DNA of 64,000 nucleotides from Propionibacterium sp. oral taxon 192 str. F0372 (GTDB lineage: Bacteria; Actinomycetota; Actinomycetes; Propionibacteriales; Propionibacteriaceae), in the NCBI RefSeq assembly GCF_000413315.1, contig NZ_KE340297.1, positions 1,200,736 to 1,264,735 on the forward strand, written 5' to 3'. Positions 1 to 8,878 of this stretch are shown here, piece after piece. The notes below the pieces were generated by a model that saw only the letters and a list, made by a program, of their open reading frames with translations, ran no database searches and had not been told where the DNA came from. Within the stretch, counting starts at the first letter, position 1. Each line of letters opens with the position of its first letter. The translations under genes were made by a program, and so were the position numbers.

Positions 1-3
1 GTA

Positions 4-118
4 AATCGGGGTAGAAAATCAATCTTGCTCGGGAAGCTGGGGAATGGTTTCTCGTTCTGACTGTTGTGGCTAGCAAGTGATCTGCGGGGTGAAGAATTAA
101 TCGGGGTAGAAAATCAAT
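4..118. repeat. 20-bp direct repeat pair upstream of a T7SS-type gene
   Basis: The same 20-bp sequence (starting aatcgggg and ending aaatcaat) occurs at 4-23 and again at 99-118, a 95-bp period. The sequence between the copies is not obviously repeated. The pair sits 120-235 bp before the start codon of the first gene, so it may be a regulator binding site or the edge of a duplicated unit that begins left of the window. No other element in 1-239 is clear beyond the short leader ORFs described separately. Confidence 0.6.
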
Positions 119-205
119 TTGATCAGTCGATAGGATCAATTTCAGTATGGGTGGCGATTCGGTTATTAAATTCTTCGAATGATTACGCGCAGACGGAGGA
201 AACGA

Positions 206-243
206 ATGCTGCTCTTGGGATGAAAGTGAGTTTCAAGAAATGA
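206..243 (+). promoter_or_regulatory. Two overlapping mini-ORFs leading into the first CDS
   Basis: A strong ribosome-binding sequence (ggagga, 196-201) precedes ATG 206, which opens a five-codon ORF (MLLLG) ending in TGA at 221-223. Its stop overlaps the ATG at 220 of a seven-codon ORF (MKVSFKK), whose TGA at 241-243 overlaps the ATG at 240 of the 328-residue gene. The only good Shine-Dalgarno is in front of the first mini-ORF, so the main gene may be translated by coupled reinitiation. The overlaps are seen directly; the function is inferred. Confidence 0.4.
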
Positions 244-1226
244 GTAATTTCAGTCATGCTGCACAGGTTCCCAGTGGGTCTTTCACGCCCGCAGAAGGGG
301 AAGGGACTGTTGTTCAGATCTTTGATGGGCAGAATCTGAAGAATGTGTTGGATGCGTTGGTCGCTAGGTTTTCCACCGCGTTGACCAATGACCGCGCAGA
401 AGCTGAGAATGCCAAGGCGGCGGCCGATGGGCCGTTGTGCGATGGCTATGACGCGGAGGCGACTGCTGCGAACTTCTTGAAAGCCGAGCAGACCATGTGC
501 CGTAATTTGGATTCGCTGGTGGGTTCCACGGCGATGGGTGGCATGTCGGCGGGTTTCCCTGAAGGGTTTTCTCCTAGCGGTGGCACCGGTTCGGCTGGTA
601 AGTGGATCGAGACGGCCGACGCGTCGGTCAACAATCAGAGCCCGTACGACGGCTGGCATAAGGCGATGACCGATCTGCACAAGATCGTGGAGGATTCCCA
701 GACCACCAAGACCGAAAGCTGGCAAGGCGATGCGGGAGATGCCTACCGGCAAGACGCCAACGACCGCACCACCGAGGTCGCTGCCTTGGAGTCGTTGGCT
801 CGTAATTCACGGGATGCTTTGCATGCATTGGTGCAGGTGCAAGCAACCGTCGTGGATGCCCTCGTCGACGAGTTCGACAGGCAGATAGGCTTGACGACTG
901 GCGCCGATACTCCTCCTGAAACCAAGCAGAATTTCGAGGCCATGGGCGATTCCCGGTGGGATGATTTTCATTTCTACAAGCGCACGTGCTCGGTGGATGC
1001 CATTGTTCGTGGATTGATTGATTTCACGAACAATTTAGAGAGTGAAGGCCAGAAGTGGATTCAGGCATCCACGCAGATCGGTACGACCCTCCAAGAAGCG
1101 GTTAACTCGGCTCGCCAGAACCAGACCAATGATGGCTCCTATAATGGTGCCACCAAGGTGAGCGAGGATCCCGGCGGCCAGTGTTACGCTTCGGGGGGCG
1201 TTGATGCCACGAATGCCTGGATCTGA
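240..1226 (+). CDS. WXG-motif protein, probable type VII secretion substrate or partner
   Basis: A 328-residue protein without signal peptide or membrane segment. It is rich in Ala, Asp, Asn and Gln and is predicted to be mostly helical. Around residue 161 it has a W-Q-G turn (ESWQGDAGDAY) followed by about 50 residues of helix ending near VDALVDEFDRQ, the pattern of WXG100-superfamily hairpins. A Gly/Ser-rich linker (about 95-120) separates it from a first helical part. It lies 76 bp before a lipoprotein gene in the same direction, like an effector followed by a surface partner. The start at 240 overlaps a mini-ORF stop and has no strong ribosome-binding site of its own. No catalytic domain is recognisable, so whether it is a toxin, chaperone or structural T7SS component is open. 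Confidence 0.55.
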   Translation: MSNFSHAAQVPSGSFTPAEGEGTVVQIFDGQNLKNVLDALVARFSTALTNDRAEAENAKAAADGPLCDGYDAEATAANFLKAEQTMCRNLDSLVGSTAMGGMSAGFPEGFSPSGGTGSAGKWIETADASVNNQSPYDGWHKAMTDLHKIVEDSQTTKTESWQGDAGDAYRQDANDRTTEVAALESLARNSRDALHALVQVQATVVDALVDEFDRQIGLTTGADTPPETKQNFEAMGDSRWDDFHFYKRTCSVDAIVRGLIDFTNNLESEGQKWIQASTQIGTTLQEAVNSARQNQTNDGSYNGATKVSEDPGGQCYASGGVDATNAWI

Positions 1227-1302
1227 CCACATACTCCTGCCGTGCGCCGGGCGTGTGTGTGGTGCACGGCAAGGGTTGGTTTGAGTTGGTGTGCGATTGT
1301 AG

Positions 1303-2274
1303 ATGGATTGGGGTTTGGTCATGGATTGGCAACATCATCGGGTAGTAGTGGTTCGGGCAGCAGCCGGTATGGCGGCCGCGGTGACGGTGGCCGCGTCACT
1401 GGCCGGGTGCACACCAACCAAATCCCCGAAAGATCAACTCGCCGAGATCACCGCGGTCACCGGAAACCAAATCTTCGCCATGGACGTCACGGTCGCAGGA
1501 GCCACAAAACGCGATAACGTGTCGGTGAGTACCACCCGCGACGGTACCACCGGCTCGTATGCCCTCAATGATGGGAAAGTCGCTAGTCAAGGATCCTTTG
1601 ATCCTCCTGTGGGTGTGTTGATGGATGTGAGTGCTTTCCCGTCCATTGATACGTTGACTGAGCTCGCCAAAACTACACATAAGGAAGAAGACAATTGCGC
1701 CCCCACCACAGCCCGTGCCGCCACCACCCCATCGGGGGCTATCGCCACCTGGGTCGAATGCAACAACAGGCAAGATCATCCCGCCGTCGATGGTAAAGCC
1801 ACCATCAATGGCGAGCCGCTGCTCATCCCCGCCCTCGACCTCACTACCGCACAAAGCTACACCGCTATCGACCAAGCAGTCACCCAACTATTCGGCACAC
1901 CCAACATCAGCGACATCTTGTACGACGTCGAAAGCCGACGCATCGTCATCTCCTCAGGCGAAACCATCAACACTCAAGGTGAACCCTGCCACGCCAGCAT
2001 CGGGGCAACCACCACACAACCCACCACCCCCCTACCGTTGACATGTTCCGGTATGGCCGGGCCACCTTTTGCCATCAACGACTACGGCCCCGACACCATC
2101 GCCAACACCATCACCAGCCTGCTCACCTCACCCCACATCGACGTAGCCGCCATCAGCGGCATCACCTTCACCGGCGGCGACAACGGCACCCTCCACTGGG
2201 AAGCCAACTCCCACAACCTCGCAGACCGCAAAGACAAGAAACAATACCTCGAAGGCAACATCCCCAAACGCTGA
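1303..2274 (+). CDS. Putative lipoprotein next to WXG protein
   Basis: A 323-residue predicted secreted lipoprotein. A hydrophobic N-terminal segment (VVVVRAAAGMAAAVTVAA) ends in a lipobox L-A-G-C with the lipidated Cys at about residue 36. The mature part is Thr/Ser-rich with scattered Cys residues and no family I can name. An alternative ATG at 1321 would give a more usual signal peptide. It follows the WXG-type gene at 1226 in the same direction, so a membrane-anchored immunity protein or a T7SS accessory lipoprotein is possible; this is inferred from position only. Confidence 0.6.
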   Translation: MDWGLVMDWQHHRVVVVRAAAGMAAAVTVAASLAGCTPTKSPKDQLAEITAVTGNQIFAMDVTVAGATKRDNVSVSTTRDGTTGSYALNDGKVASQGSFDPPVGVLMDVSAFPSIDTLTELAKTTHKEEDNCAPTTARAATTPSGAIATWVECNNRQDHPAVDGKATINGEPLLIPALDLTTAQSYTAIDQAVTQLFGTPNISDILYDVESRRIVISSGETINTQGEPCHASIGATTTQPTTPLPLTCSGMAGPPFAINDYGPDTIANTITSLLTSPHIDVAAISGITFTGGDNGTLHWEANSHNLADRKDKKQYLEGNIPKR

Positions 2275-2338
2275 CCGCCGATGACCGATTCTTGCTTCCT
2301 GTAATGGCAATTTCGCAGGCGCTAGACCTGAGCTAGGC

Positions 2339-2962
2339 TCAATGATTCCGGGTCGCACCCAACAAGACGCGCATCCCAGGCTCGTCGACGTCGGCACCAA
2401 AAACCGGGCCTTTCGGATCCAGCAGATGGGCGCAATCCATCCCGGCAATCACCGGCGCATAGCCAATGTCACGAACCAGACCGGCAACTACCGCAGCTGC
2501 CTCAATGTCATCAGAAATCACCGCCATGGCCCGGTGCGCGGCGACATCAAGCGCCCGCTTGTCGTCTCGGTAGTCGTGGTAGCTGAAATGGTTCAGCGAC
2601 TTCACCAACCGCATCTGCGGATTGCGGGCCTGTACGCTCGTGGTCGTCGAGATAGCTGGTGCGTGCTCGGTCTCACCAATCGTCGACCATTGGTTCATCG
2701 CGTCGAGCACGATCCGGTCGGTGAACAGTGACCAGTCGAGCTCAGCCGATGCCTCGAAGGGAACCGCAAGCAGTATGACGTCGCTGTGCTGCGCCAATTC
2801 CGGTCCATCCACCAGCTTGGCACTTTCATTTCCGTCGACGAGGGAGAACAATTCCGGAACAGGCGCGAGGTCGTGCACCAGTACTGTCCAGCCGCTCGTG
2901 AGCGCGGCACGTGCGATGGCACGGCCCAGCTTGCCGCCTCCGATGATACCCAGAACTTTCAT
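2339..2962 (-). CDS. NAD(P)-binding F420H2:NADP oxidoreductase-like protein
   Basis: A 207-residue protein starting with a Rossmann nucleotide-binding fold (VLGIIGGGKLGRAIA, residues 3-17). It is followed by the pattern of the NADPH-dependent F420 reductase / NADP oxidoreductase coenzyme-F420-dependent family: LLAVPFEA around residues 65-72, DAMNQW around 87-92, and KSLNHFSYHDY around 120-130. Family members move hydride between F420H2 or another cofactor and NADP+. Whether this one uses F420 cannot be decided from sequence. It lies 50 bp downstream of cydC on the same strand and may be the last gene of that transcript, but nothing shows a functional link to cytochrome bd. Confidence 0.7.
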   Translation of the reverse strand: MKVLGIIGGGKLGRAIARAALTSGWTVLVHDLAPVPELFSLVDGNESAKLVDGPELAQHSDVILLAVPFEASAELDWSLFTDRIVLDAMNQWSTIGETEHAPAISTTTSVQARNPQMRLVKSLNHFSYHDYRDDKRALDVAAHRAMAVISDDIEAAAVVAGLVRDIGYAPVIAGMDCAHLLDPKGPVFGADVDEPGMRVLLGATRNH

Positions 2963-3012
2963 GACTTACTCACCCCTCATTCCCGCTCGGCTGCTCCTGG
3001 AATTTGAGCGCT

Positions 3013-4638
3013 TCACCGCACCGAACGTTGTGCCCACTGTGACAGATCGACGATCCGATCGCATCGGCTCATCAGATCATGGTCATGGGTGATCACCACC
3101 ATTGCAGCTTGGTTGGTGGCGGCGAACAGGTCGTCGAGCAGAGCTTCGGCACTCTGCCGGTCGAGATGCTCGGTCGGTTCGTCCAAGATCATCAACTCCG
3201 GGATGCGATCGGCGACAAGCACCCTGGCGAGGGCGATTCGCTGGGCTTCCCCGCCTGAGAGGGTCGCTCCCAACTCGCCGATCACCCGTTCAGGATCCAG
3301 ACTGAGACCAGCCCGCTCCATGGCCCGGGCAACCTGTTTGTCAGATGCGTTCTTGTTGCCGATACGGATGTTCTCGGCGACTGACGTGGCGAAAATGTGA
3401 GCATCCTGGGCAAGATAACCAATCGACGCTGGGGCGCTGATCGTTCCCGCCGTCGGCGGGATCATACCCATGATGGTGACTGCCAGGGTGGTCTTGCCCA
3501 GCCCGGAGGCCCCGACGATCCCGACCCGCTCCCCGGGGGCAACGTGCAGATCGACCCCAGCAAGGATTTCCCCGGCATCCGGCCAGCCGACACCCACACC
3601 CTCCAGCACCAGCCCCACGGTGGTGGCATCCTGATCCACCACCCGGTCTCCGGTTCCGATCGCCGGGGCATGCAACACCTGCAGCACCCGGCCTAGCGCC
3701 GAGCGCGATCTGGTGAGGGTCTGCGCGGCCCGGCTGAAATCGGCGAAGATTTCATGCATGGCCAACGGGACCAGGACCAGGATCGCCAAATCGCGTCCGG
3801 GCATCTGTCCAGACACCACCGCAGCCCCGCCGATCACCAGCCCGCCGACGACGGTCATCCCGGTGAAAAAGAGCTGTCCGGCGCCGGCCACTCCGCGGGT
3901 CCAGGCTCCGCGTGCCTCCGCGGCCCGCAAATCGTCGTCAACCTGGGCCAACTCGGCCAACCGCTTCTCGCCCATCTGGTGGGCCACCAGATCGGTCGCG
4001 TTGAGTGTCATCTCGCGCACCAGATCCCCCAATTCGCCGCGTGCCGGAATCGCCCGGATGTCGGCAGCGTGCGACCATCGCTGGGCCGCCCATGGGATGA
4101 CGACGCCCGAGAGTAAGGAGGTCACCAGCAGCAGGAGTGCTGCGCCCGGTGAGAAGAGGGCCAGCAGCACCGAAGTACCAGCGATGACCACCATCGCCGA
4201 ACAAAACGGCATGATCACCCGCACCAGCAGATCGACGATCGCCTCCACGTCGGCGATGACCCGTACGAGCAGATCACCCAAGCGACGCCCTAGCAAGGTA
4301 GTGTCGGCCAGCTTCGCGTAGGAATCCATCCGCAGTAGGGACTGCATTCTGAAGGCGAGCTCGTGGCCGACCAGACGTTCCAGATAGCGGAATACGCCCC
4401 GCCCGATGCCGAAGAATCTGACCCCGACCGCGGCGGCAGTCAGGTACATCACCGGGGGATGCTCTGCGGCCCGCGACAACAACCATGCCGATAACCCCAT
4501 CAACCCGATTGAGGAGACTGCGGTGAGCACGGCCATAGCGAGTGACGATGTAAATCGTAGCCAGCCACGCGGCATGCGCGGGATCAGGGAACGAGTCAAG
4601 CCGATTACCTGGGGCATTGTGGCCGACCGATCGCTCAT
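3013..4638 (-). CDS. cydC: CydC: heterodimeric thiol ABC exporter subunit
   Basis: A 541-residue fused ABC exporter half. Six membrane segments occupy about residues 1-310 and a nucleotide-binding domain the rest, with Walker A GASGLGKTT near 374, ABC signature LSGGEAQR and Walker B LMILDEP. With CydD it forms the exporter of glutathione/cysteine-type thiols (or handles heme) needed to assemble cytochrome bd; in actinobacteria the natural thiol may differ. Its start overlaps the cydD stop by 4 bases (ATGA), so the two are translationally coupled. Gene order cydA-cydB-cydD-cydC is the classical one and fixes the assignment. Confidence 0.93.
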   Translation of the reverse strand: MSDRSATMPQVIGLTRSLIPRMPRGWLRFTSSLAMAVLTAVSSIGLMGLSAWLLSRAAEHPPVMYLTAAAVGVRFFGIGRGVFRYLERLVGHELAFRMQSLLRMDSYAKLADTTLLGRRLGDLLVRVIADVEAIVDLLVRVIMPFCSAMVVIAGTSVLLALFSPGAALLLLVTSLLSGVVIPWAAQRWSHAADIRAIPARGELGDLVREMTLNATDLVAHQMGEKRLAELAQVDDDLRAAEARGAWTRGVAGAGQLFFTGMTVVGGLVIGGAAVVSGQMPGRDLAILVLVPLAMHEIFADFSRAAQTLTRSRSALGRVLQVLHAPAIGTGDRVVDQDATTVGLVLEGVGVGWPDAGEILAGVDLHVAPGERVGIVGASGLGKTTLAVTIMGMIPPTAGTISAPASIGYLAQDAHIFATSVAENIRIGNKNASDKQVARAMERAGLSLDPERVIGELGATLSGGEAQRIALARVLVADRIPELMILDEPTEHLDRQSAEALLDDLFAATNQAAMVVITHDHDLMSRCDRIVDLSQWAQRSVR

Positions 4639-6281
4639 GACCGCACCCCCGATCCGACCTCAACGATCTCGTCGGCGATGCTGAGCAGCGCATCGCGGTG
4701 GGTGACCGCCACCACCAAGACCCCCATCGAGCGCACCAGTTCGACGACCCGGGTCTCGGTGGTTTGGTCGAGACCCGCCGTGGGTTCATCCAACACGAGC
4801 AGATCAACTCCACCGGCTTCGACGCGCAACAGGGCGCGGGCCATGGCGACGCGACGACGCTCACCGGCTGACAGCCCCTCACCGTCGTCGGCAATCGGAC
4901 GGTCCAGGGCCAGAGATTCGGCACCGCACCGGTCGAGAGCGCTGCGCACCGCATCATCGTCGGCACCTGGATTACCCATGCGTACATTCGAGGAGATCGT
5001 GCCGCGTACCATCCCCGGATCCTGGGAGACCCAGGCAATCCGGGACCGCCAGGATTCCGGGTCAAGATCTGCCAGGTCGACTCCGCAGACCGTGACCCGC
5101 CCGGTGGTGGGGGTGGTGAATCCCATCAGTACTGACAAAGCGGTGGACTTACCGGCTCCCGAGGCGCCAACCAAGACGACAGTCCGTCCGGGGGAGAGCT
5201 CCAGATTCAGTCCGCTGAGTGAGGGCCGGGCTGCCCCCTCGTGGTGCACCCCGACATTCTCGAAGACGACGGTGATCGCTCCCAGACCAGCCGCGTCAAT
5301 GACGCCGATGGGCCGCTCGGCTGCGTCGATGATGTCCAGGGCCATCTGAGCAGCCGCCGTGCCGTCGGCAGAATCATGGAAATGGGCGCCCACCTGACGG
5401 ATCGGTAGATAGGCCTCCGGGGCGAGCATCAACACGAATAAGGCTGTGGCCAGGTCGAATGCCCCGTCGACGGTGCGGAAACCGACATTAACTGCGATCA
5501 GGGCCACCGACAAGGTGGCGATAAACTCCAGCACTCCACCGGAGGCGAAAGCCATTGCCAGGGTCTTCATGGTGGAAGTCCGGGCGGCCTGCTCGGTGAC
5601 TTCCAGTCCCTTCGACTGTGCTTTCGCCCTGCCGAAAACCTGCAAAGTGGGCAGGCCGGTGACTAGGTCGGCGAAGTGATTCGCGAGCTTGGTCTGGGCC
5701 GCCAGGCGCTTGTCCACCTCGGAGCGGGTGGCCAGGCCGATGAGCACCATGAACACGATGACCAGTGGAATCGTGATGGCCACGATGATCCCGGAGACCC
5801 AGTCGGTAATGGTGATGATCACCCAGATCCCGGCCGGGACGAAGATCGCGATCATCATCTGCGGCAGGAATTTCGCGAAATACCCGTCCAAGGCATCCAG
5901 TCCCTGGGTGACGAGGTGGATCAGCTGGGAGGAGGTGGTGGTGGCGTCGCTGGGGCGTTTCAGGCGGGCGCGCATCAACTCAATGCGCAGCTGGGATTTC
6001 ACCGCTGCCGACGCGCGATGCGCCCAGCGGCTGGTGGCCCAGACCAACACTGCTCGCACGACGAAGACCGTGGCCAGACACCACAATCCTGCGGTAAAAC
6101 CAGGCAGGGGAGCGGCATGGAACCCGCCGGTGTCGAAAACCCCTGCCACTAGGTGGGCGATCAACCAGGCCTGGGCGACGACGGCGACCCCGTTGAGGAT
6201 TCCGGTCGCGCCGACAGCGACCAGGAAGATCTTGGCCGCTGTCGCACGGTGCAGCAGTCGCCTGTCGAGTGGAGCAGCCAT
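4635..6281 (-). CDS. cydD: CydD: heterodimeric thiol ABC exporter subunit
   Basis: A 548-residue ABC exporter half with an N-terminal six-helix membrane domain (about 20-310) and a C-terminal ATPase (Walker A GASGAGKST near residue 372, signature LSAGERRR, Walker B LLVLDEP). The signature has A instead of the usual first G, common in asymmetric heterodimeric exporters. It partners CydC for periplasmic/extracytoplasmic redox homeostasis during cytochrome bd maturation. Its ATG overlaps the cydB stop (TAATG) and its end overlaps the cydC start, so cydB-D-C are coupled in one transcript. Confidence 0.93.
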   Translation of the reverse strand: MAAPLDRRLLHRATAAKIFLVAVGATGILNGVAVVAQAWLIAHLVAGVFDTGGFHAAPLPGFTAGLWCLATVFVVRAVLVWATSRWAHRASAAVKSQLRIELMRARLKRPSDATTTSSQLIHLVTQGLDALDGYFAKFLPQMMIAIFVPAGIWVIITITDWVSGIIVAITIPLVIVFMVLIGLATRSEVDKRLAAQTKLANHFADLVTGLPTLQVFGRAKAQSKGLEVTEQAARTSTMKTLAMAFASGGVLEFIATLSVALIAVNVGFRTVDGAFDLATALFVLMLAPEAYLPIRQVGAHFHDSADGTAAAQMALDIIDAAERPIGVIDAAGLGAITVVFENVGVHHEGAARPSLSGLNLELSPGRTVVLVGASGAGKSTALSVLMGFTTPTTGRVTVCGVDLADLDPESWRSRIAWVSQDPGMVRGTISSNVRMGNPGADDDAVRSALDRCGAESLALDRPIADDGEGLSAGERRRVAMARALLRVEAGGVDLLVLDEPTAGLDQTTETRVVELVRSMGVLVVAVTHRDALLSIADEIVEVGSGVRS

Positions 6282-7366
6282 TAACTCTTAGCCAGTACTT
6301 CTGCGGCCTCACTAGGCTCCGGCGGCATGTTCCGCACCGACAAACGGCGACGGAACACCGTATAGGACCATGCCGTGCAGGCCAGCACGATCGGCATGAT
6401 GACCAGGGCAGCCATCGACATCAGCGACAAGGTGGCCTGCGAGGAGGCCGCCACACCAGCATTGAATTCGGTGCCCGGCGCTGGGGCAAAGCCCAAGGTG
6501 CCGTACATCTTGATGAAGTGGCTGGCGAACAGCGCAATGATGGCCGCCCCCGTGCCGAGGAAGGCCAGACCTTCGCGACGCCAAGGATCCTGACGGTTGT
6601 GCATCACGACCGCGAAACCGAGGGCGACGACGCACACTACCCCGGTTATCCACATGGCCATCGTCGCCCCGTCGCCGAGGAAGGGGTTGTCTGAGGCCGG
6701 GTAGGCGATGTTGCCAATGACGATGAAGGCCACCAGCAGCAGCAGGGCCACTGGGCCGAGGGCCTTGACGACGCGGTTTGCTTTCTCCCGGACCTCTCCG
6801 GAGGTCTTCAGGGAGAGGAAGACAGCCCCGTGCACCATGAACAATGCCACGGCCAGTATTCCGCCCAGCAGACCGAAGGGGGAAAACAGCGACCAGAAGG
6901 AACTGGTCACGTACGCAGGATCGCCGGCCATTGGCATGCCAATCCACATATTGGCGAAGCCGACCCCGAAGACCAGCGAGACAATGAGCGAACCGATGGT
7001 GGAGCACCAGTCGAAGGAATCACGCCAGTTGTCGTCGGGCATCAGAGCGCGGTATTCGAAGGAGATGGCGCGCACGATCAGGCCCAGCAGCACCAGCAGC
7101 AGCGGCAGGTAAAGGCCTGCGAACAGCGCCGAATACCAGCCAGGGAAAGCCGCGAACATCGCGCCACCAGCGGCGATCAGCCACACCTCATTGGCGTCCC
7201 AGGTTGGGCCGATAGCGTTGATCATGACGCGGCGTTCGCGAGGATCGCGTCCAATGACCGGATAGAGCATAGCGACGCCGAAGTCGAAGCCCTCCAGGAA
7301 GAAGAAACCGATCCACAGGACAGCTTCCAGAAGAAACCAGATGGTGATCAGAGTTTCGTGTGACAT
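6281..7366 (-). CDS. cydB: CydB: cytochrome bd ubiquinol/menaquinol oxidase subunit II
   Basis: A 361-residue polytopic membrane protein of the CydB family, starting with the typical first helix (IWFLLEAVLWIGFFFLEGFDFG) and containing the conserved GPTWDANEVWLI stretch near residues 50-61. With CydA it makes cytochrome bd, the high-affinity terminal oxidase that reduces O2 with quinol electrons. I chose ATG 7366 because a GGAG lies 8 bases upstream. An in-frame GTG at 7375 is an alternative start. It begins 15 bp after the cydA stop. Confidence 0.95.
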   Translation of the reverse strand: MSHETLITIWFLLEAVLWIGFFFLEGFDFGVAMLYPVIGRDPRERRVMINAIGPTWDANEVWLIAAGGAMFAAFPGWYSALFAGLYLPLLLVLLGLIVRAISFEYRALMPDDNWRDSFDWCSTIGSLIVSLVFGVGFANMWIGMPMAGDPAYVTSSFWSLFSPFGLLGGILAVALFMVHGAVFLSLKTSGEVREKANRVVKALGPVALLLLVAFIVIGNIAYPASDNPFLGDGATMAMWITGVVCVVALGFAVVMHNRQDPWRREGLAFLGTGAAIIALFASHFIKMYGTLGFAPAPGTEFNAGVAASSQATLSLMSMAALVIMPIVLACTAWSYTVFRRRLSVRNMPPEPSEAAEVLAKS

Positions 7367-7381
7367 ATCAACCACTCCGGG

Positions 7382-8878
7382 TCAGTAGGCGAAGGAGATC
7401 GGGGCGTCGGGGTGCTTGTCGAGCGTAGGTTCTGTAACCTCGGGTAGATCCTTGGCTGCGTGAACGAAGAACAGCTTCAACACGATTACGGCGATGATCC
7501 CGTAGACCAGACCGAAGGCGGCCATCGAGGCCAGGACCTCTCCAGCACTGACATTCGGTGAGACGGCCATCCAGGTGGGCAGCACTCCGTAGACAACCCA
7601 CGGCTGACGACCCATCTCGGTGAGGATCCAGCCGAAAGAGTTGCCGAGCACTGGAAGGAAGGGCAACACACCCAGGCCGATCCTCCAGACCTTGTTGGCC
7701 TTCGGCGCTCCGCCCTTGCGGGTGACCCACAGCATGGCCAGCCCGCCGAGAGCAGCCAGCGAGCCAAGGCCGATCATCAGTCGGAAAGAGTAGTAGGACA
7801 TCATGACGTTAGGCACCGGATCGACGCCGAGAGTATCTAGCTCGGAGACGAATTCCTTCTGCAGCCGGGTGGTCTCGCCGTTGACGTTCTGATAGCCCGA
7901 TGTCAGGTATTCGTTGGTGAGATCTGCGATGCCTTTCACCTCCGCATTCGGGTCGTTGAAGGCCAAGAAGCTCAGGACGTAGGGAACTTCCCAGGAGAAA
8001 ACCTCGTGGACCTCGGTGATTCCCTCGGCATTGCGTTGCTGGGTGAAGATACCGACGATCGAGAATCCGGCGGCATTGGTGGTCTCGATGAGGCCCTCGG
8101 ATGCGGCGAGTTTCATCGGCTGGAATTCGGCCTCGACTTGGGCCTGAGCATGTCCAGAACCGAAGACCACAAGGGTGGCTGCGAGCAGCGTCCAGGCACC
8201 CATGCGAGCGGTGCGCCGCAGCACATCAGCGTCAGGGTGATCGGTGGATTCCTTGGCCGCCTGGGCGAGTTTCCACCCTGCGATGCCGACTAGCAGCGAG
8301 CCACCGGCCATCAATCCGGCCCCGATCTGATGCGGGAAGGTGACCAGGAAGAAGGGGTTGGTGAATAGTTCCCCGAAATCGATGAGCTCGGCGCGACCGT
8401 TGTTGTAGGTGGCCCCGACCGGATTTTGCATGAAGCAGTTCGCCGCGAGGATGAAGGCGGCCGACAGCGTCGAACCAAGCGCGACGAAGTACATCATCAG
8501 GTTGTGGGTGCGCGGACCGAGCTTGTCCCAGCCGAAGATCCACAGCCCGATGAAGGTTGACTCGAAGAAAAAGGCGATGAGCGCCTCCAGGGCGAGCGGG
8601 ACGCCGAAAACGTCACCCACGAAACGGGAGTACTCCGACCAGTTCATGCCGAACTGGAACTCTTGGACGATGCCGGTGGCCACGCCGGCAGCGAAATTGA
8701 TCAGGAAGAGTTTGGCGAAGAACTTGGTCATGCGAAGCCACTGGATGTCACCAGTACGCCGCCATCGTGTCTCGAGTATGGCGACTATCCATGCAGTACC
8801 GAGTGTGACGGGCACGAAGAAGAAGTGGTAGACAGTCGTGATTCCAAACTGCCAACGCGCGAGTACCTGTGCGTCCAT
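7382..8878 (-). CDS. cydA: CydA: cytochrome bd oxidase subunit I
   Basis: A 498-residue membrane protein, the heme-bearing and quinol-oxidising subunit of cytochrome bd. Visible hallmarks are the N-terminal RWQFGITTVYHFFFVPVTLG, which carries the His ligand of heme b595 near residue 18, the FGMNWSEYSRFVGDVFG region near 75-91, and GRQPW near residue 428. It is the first gene of the minus-strand cydABDC operon. Propionibacteria are microaerotolerant, so a high-affinity oxidase fits respiration and oxygen removal at low O2. The 454-bp region upstream contains a palindrome that could be its control site. Confidence 0.95.
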   Translation of the reverse strand: MDAQVLARWQFGITTVYHFFFVPVTLGTAWIVAILETRWRRTGDIQWLRMTKFFAKLFLINFAAGVATGIVQEFQFGMNWSEYSRFVGDVFGVPLALEALIAFFFESTFIGLWIFGWDKLGPRTHNLMMYFVALGSTLSAAFILAANCFMQNPVGATYNNGRAELIDFGELFTNPFFLVTFPHQIGAGLMAGGSLLVGIAGWKLAQAAKESTDHPDADVLRRTARMGAWTLLAATLVVFGSGHAQAQVEAEFQPMKLAASEGLIETTNAAGFSIVGIFTQQRNAEGITEVHEVFSWEVPYVLSFLAFNDPNAEVKGIADLTNEYLTSGYQNVNGETTRLQKEFVSELDTLGVDPVPNVMMSYYSFRLMIGLGSLAALGGLAMLWVTRKGGAPKANKVWRIGLGVLPFLPVLGNSFGWILTEMGRQPWVVYGVLPTWMAVSPNVSAGEVLASMAAFGLVYGIIAVIVLKLFFVHAAKDLPEVTEPTLDKHPDAPISFAY

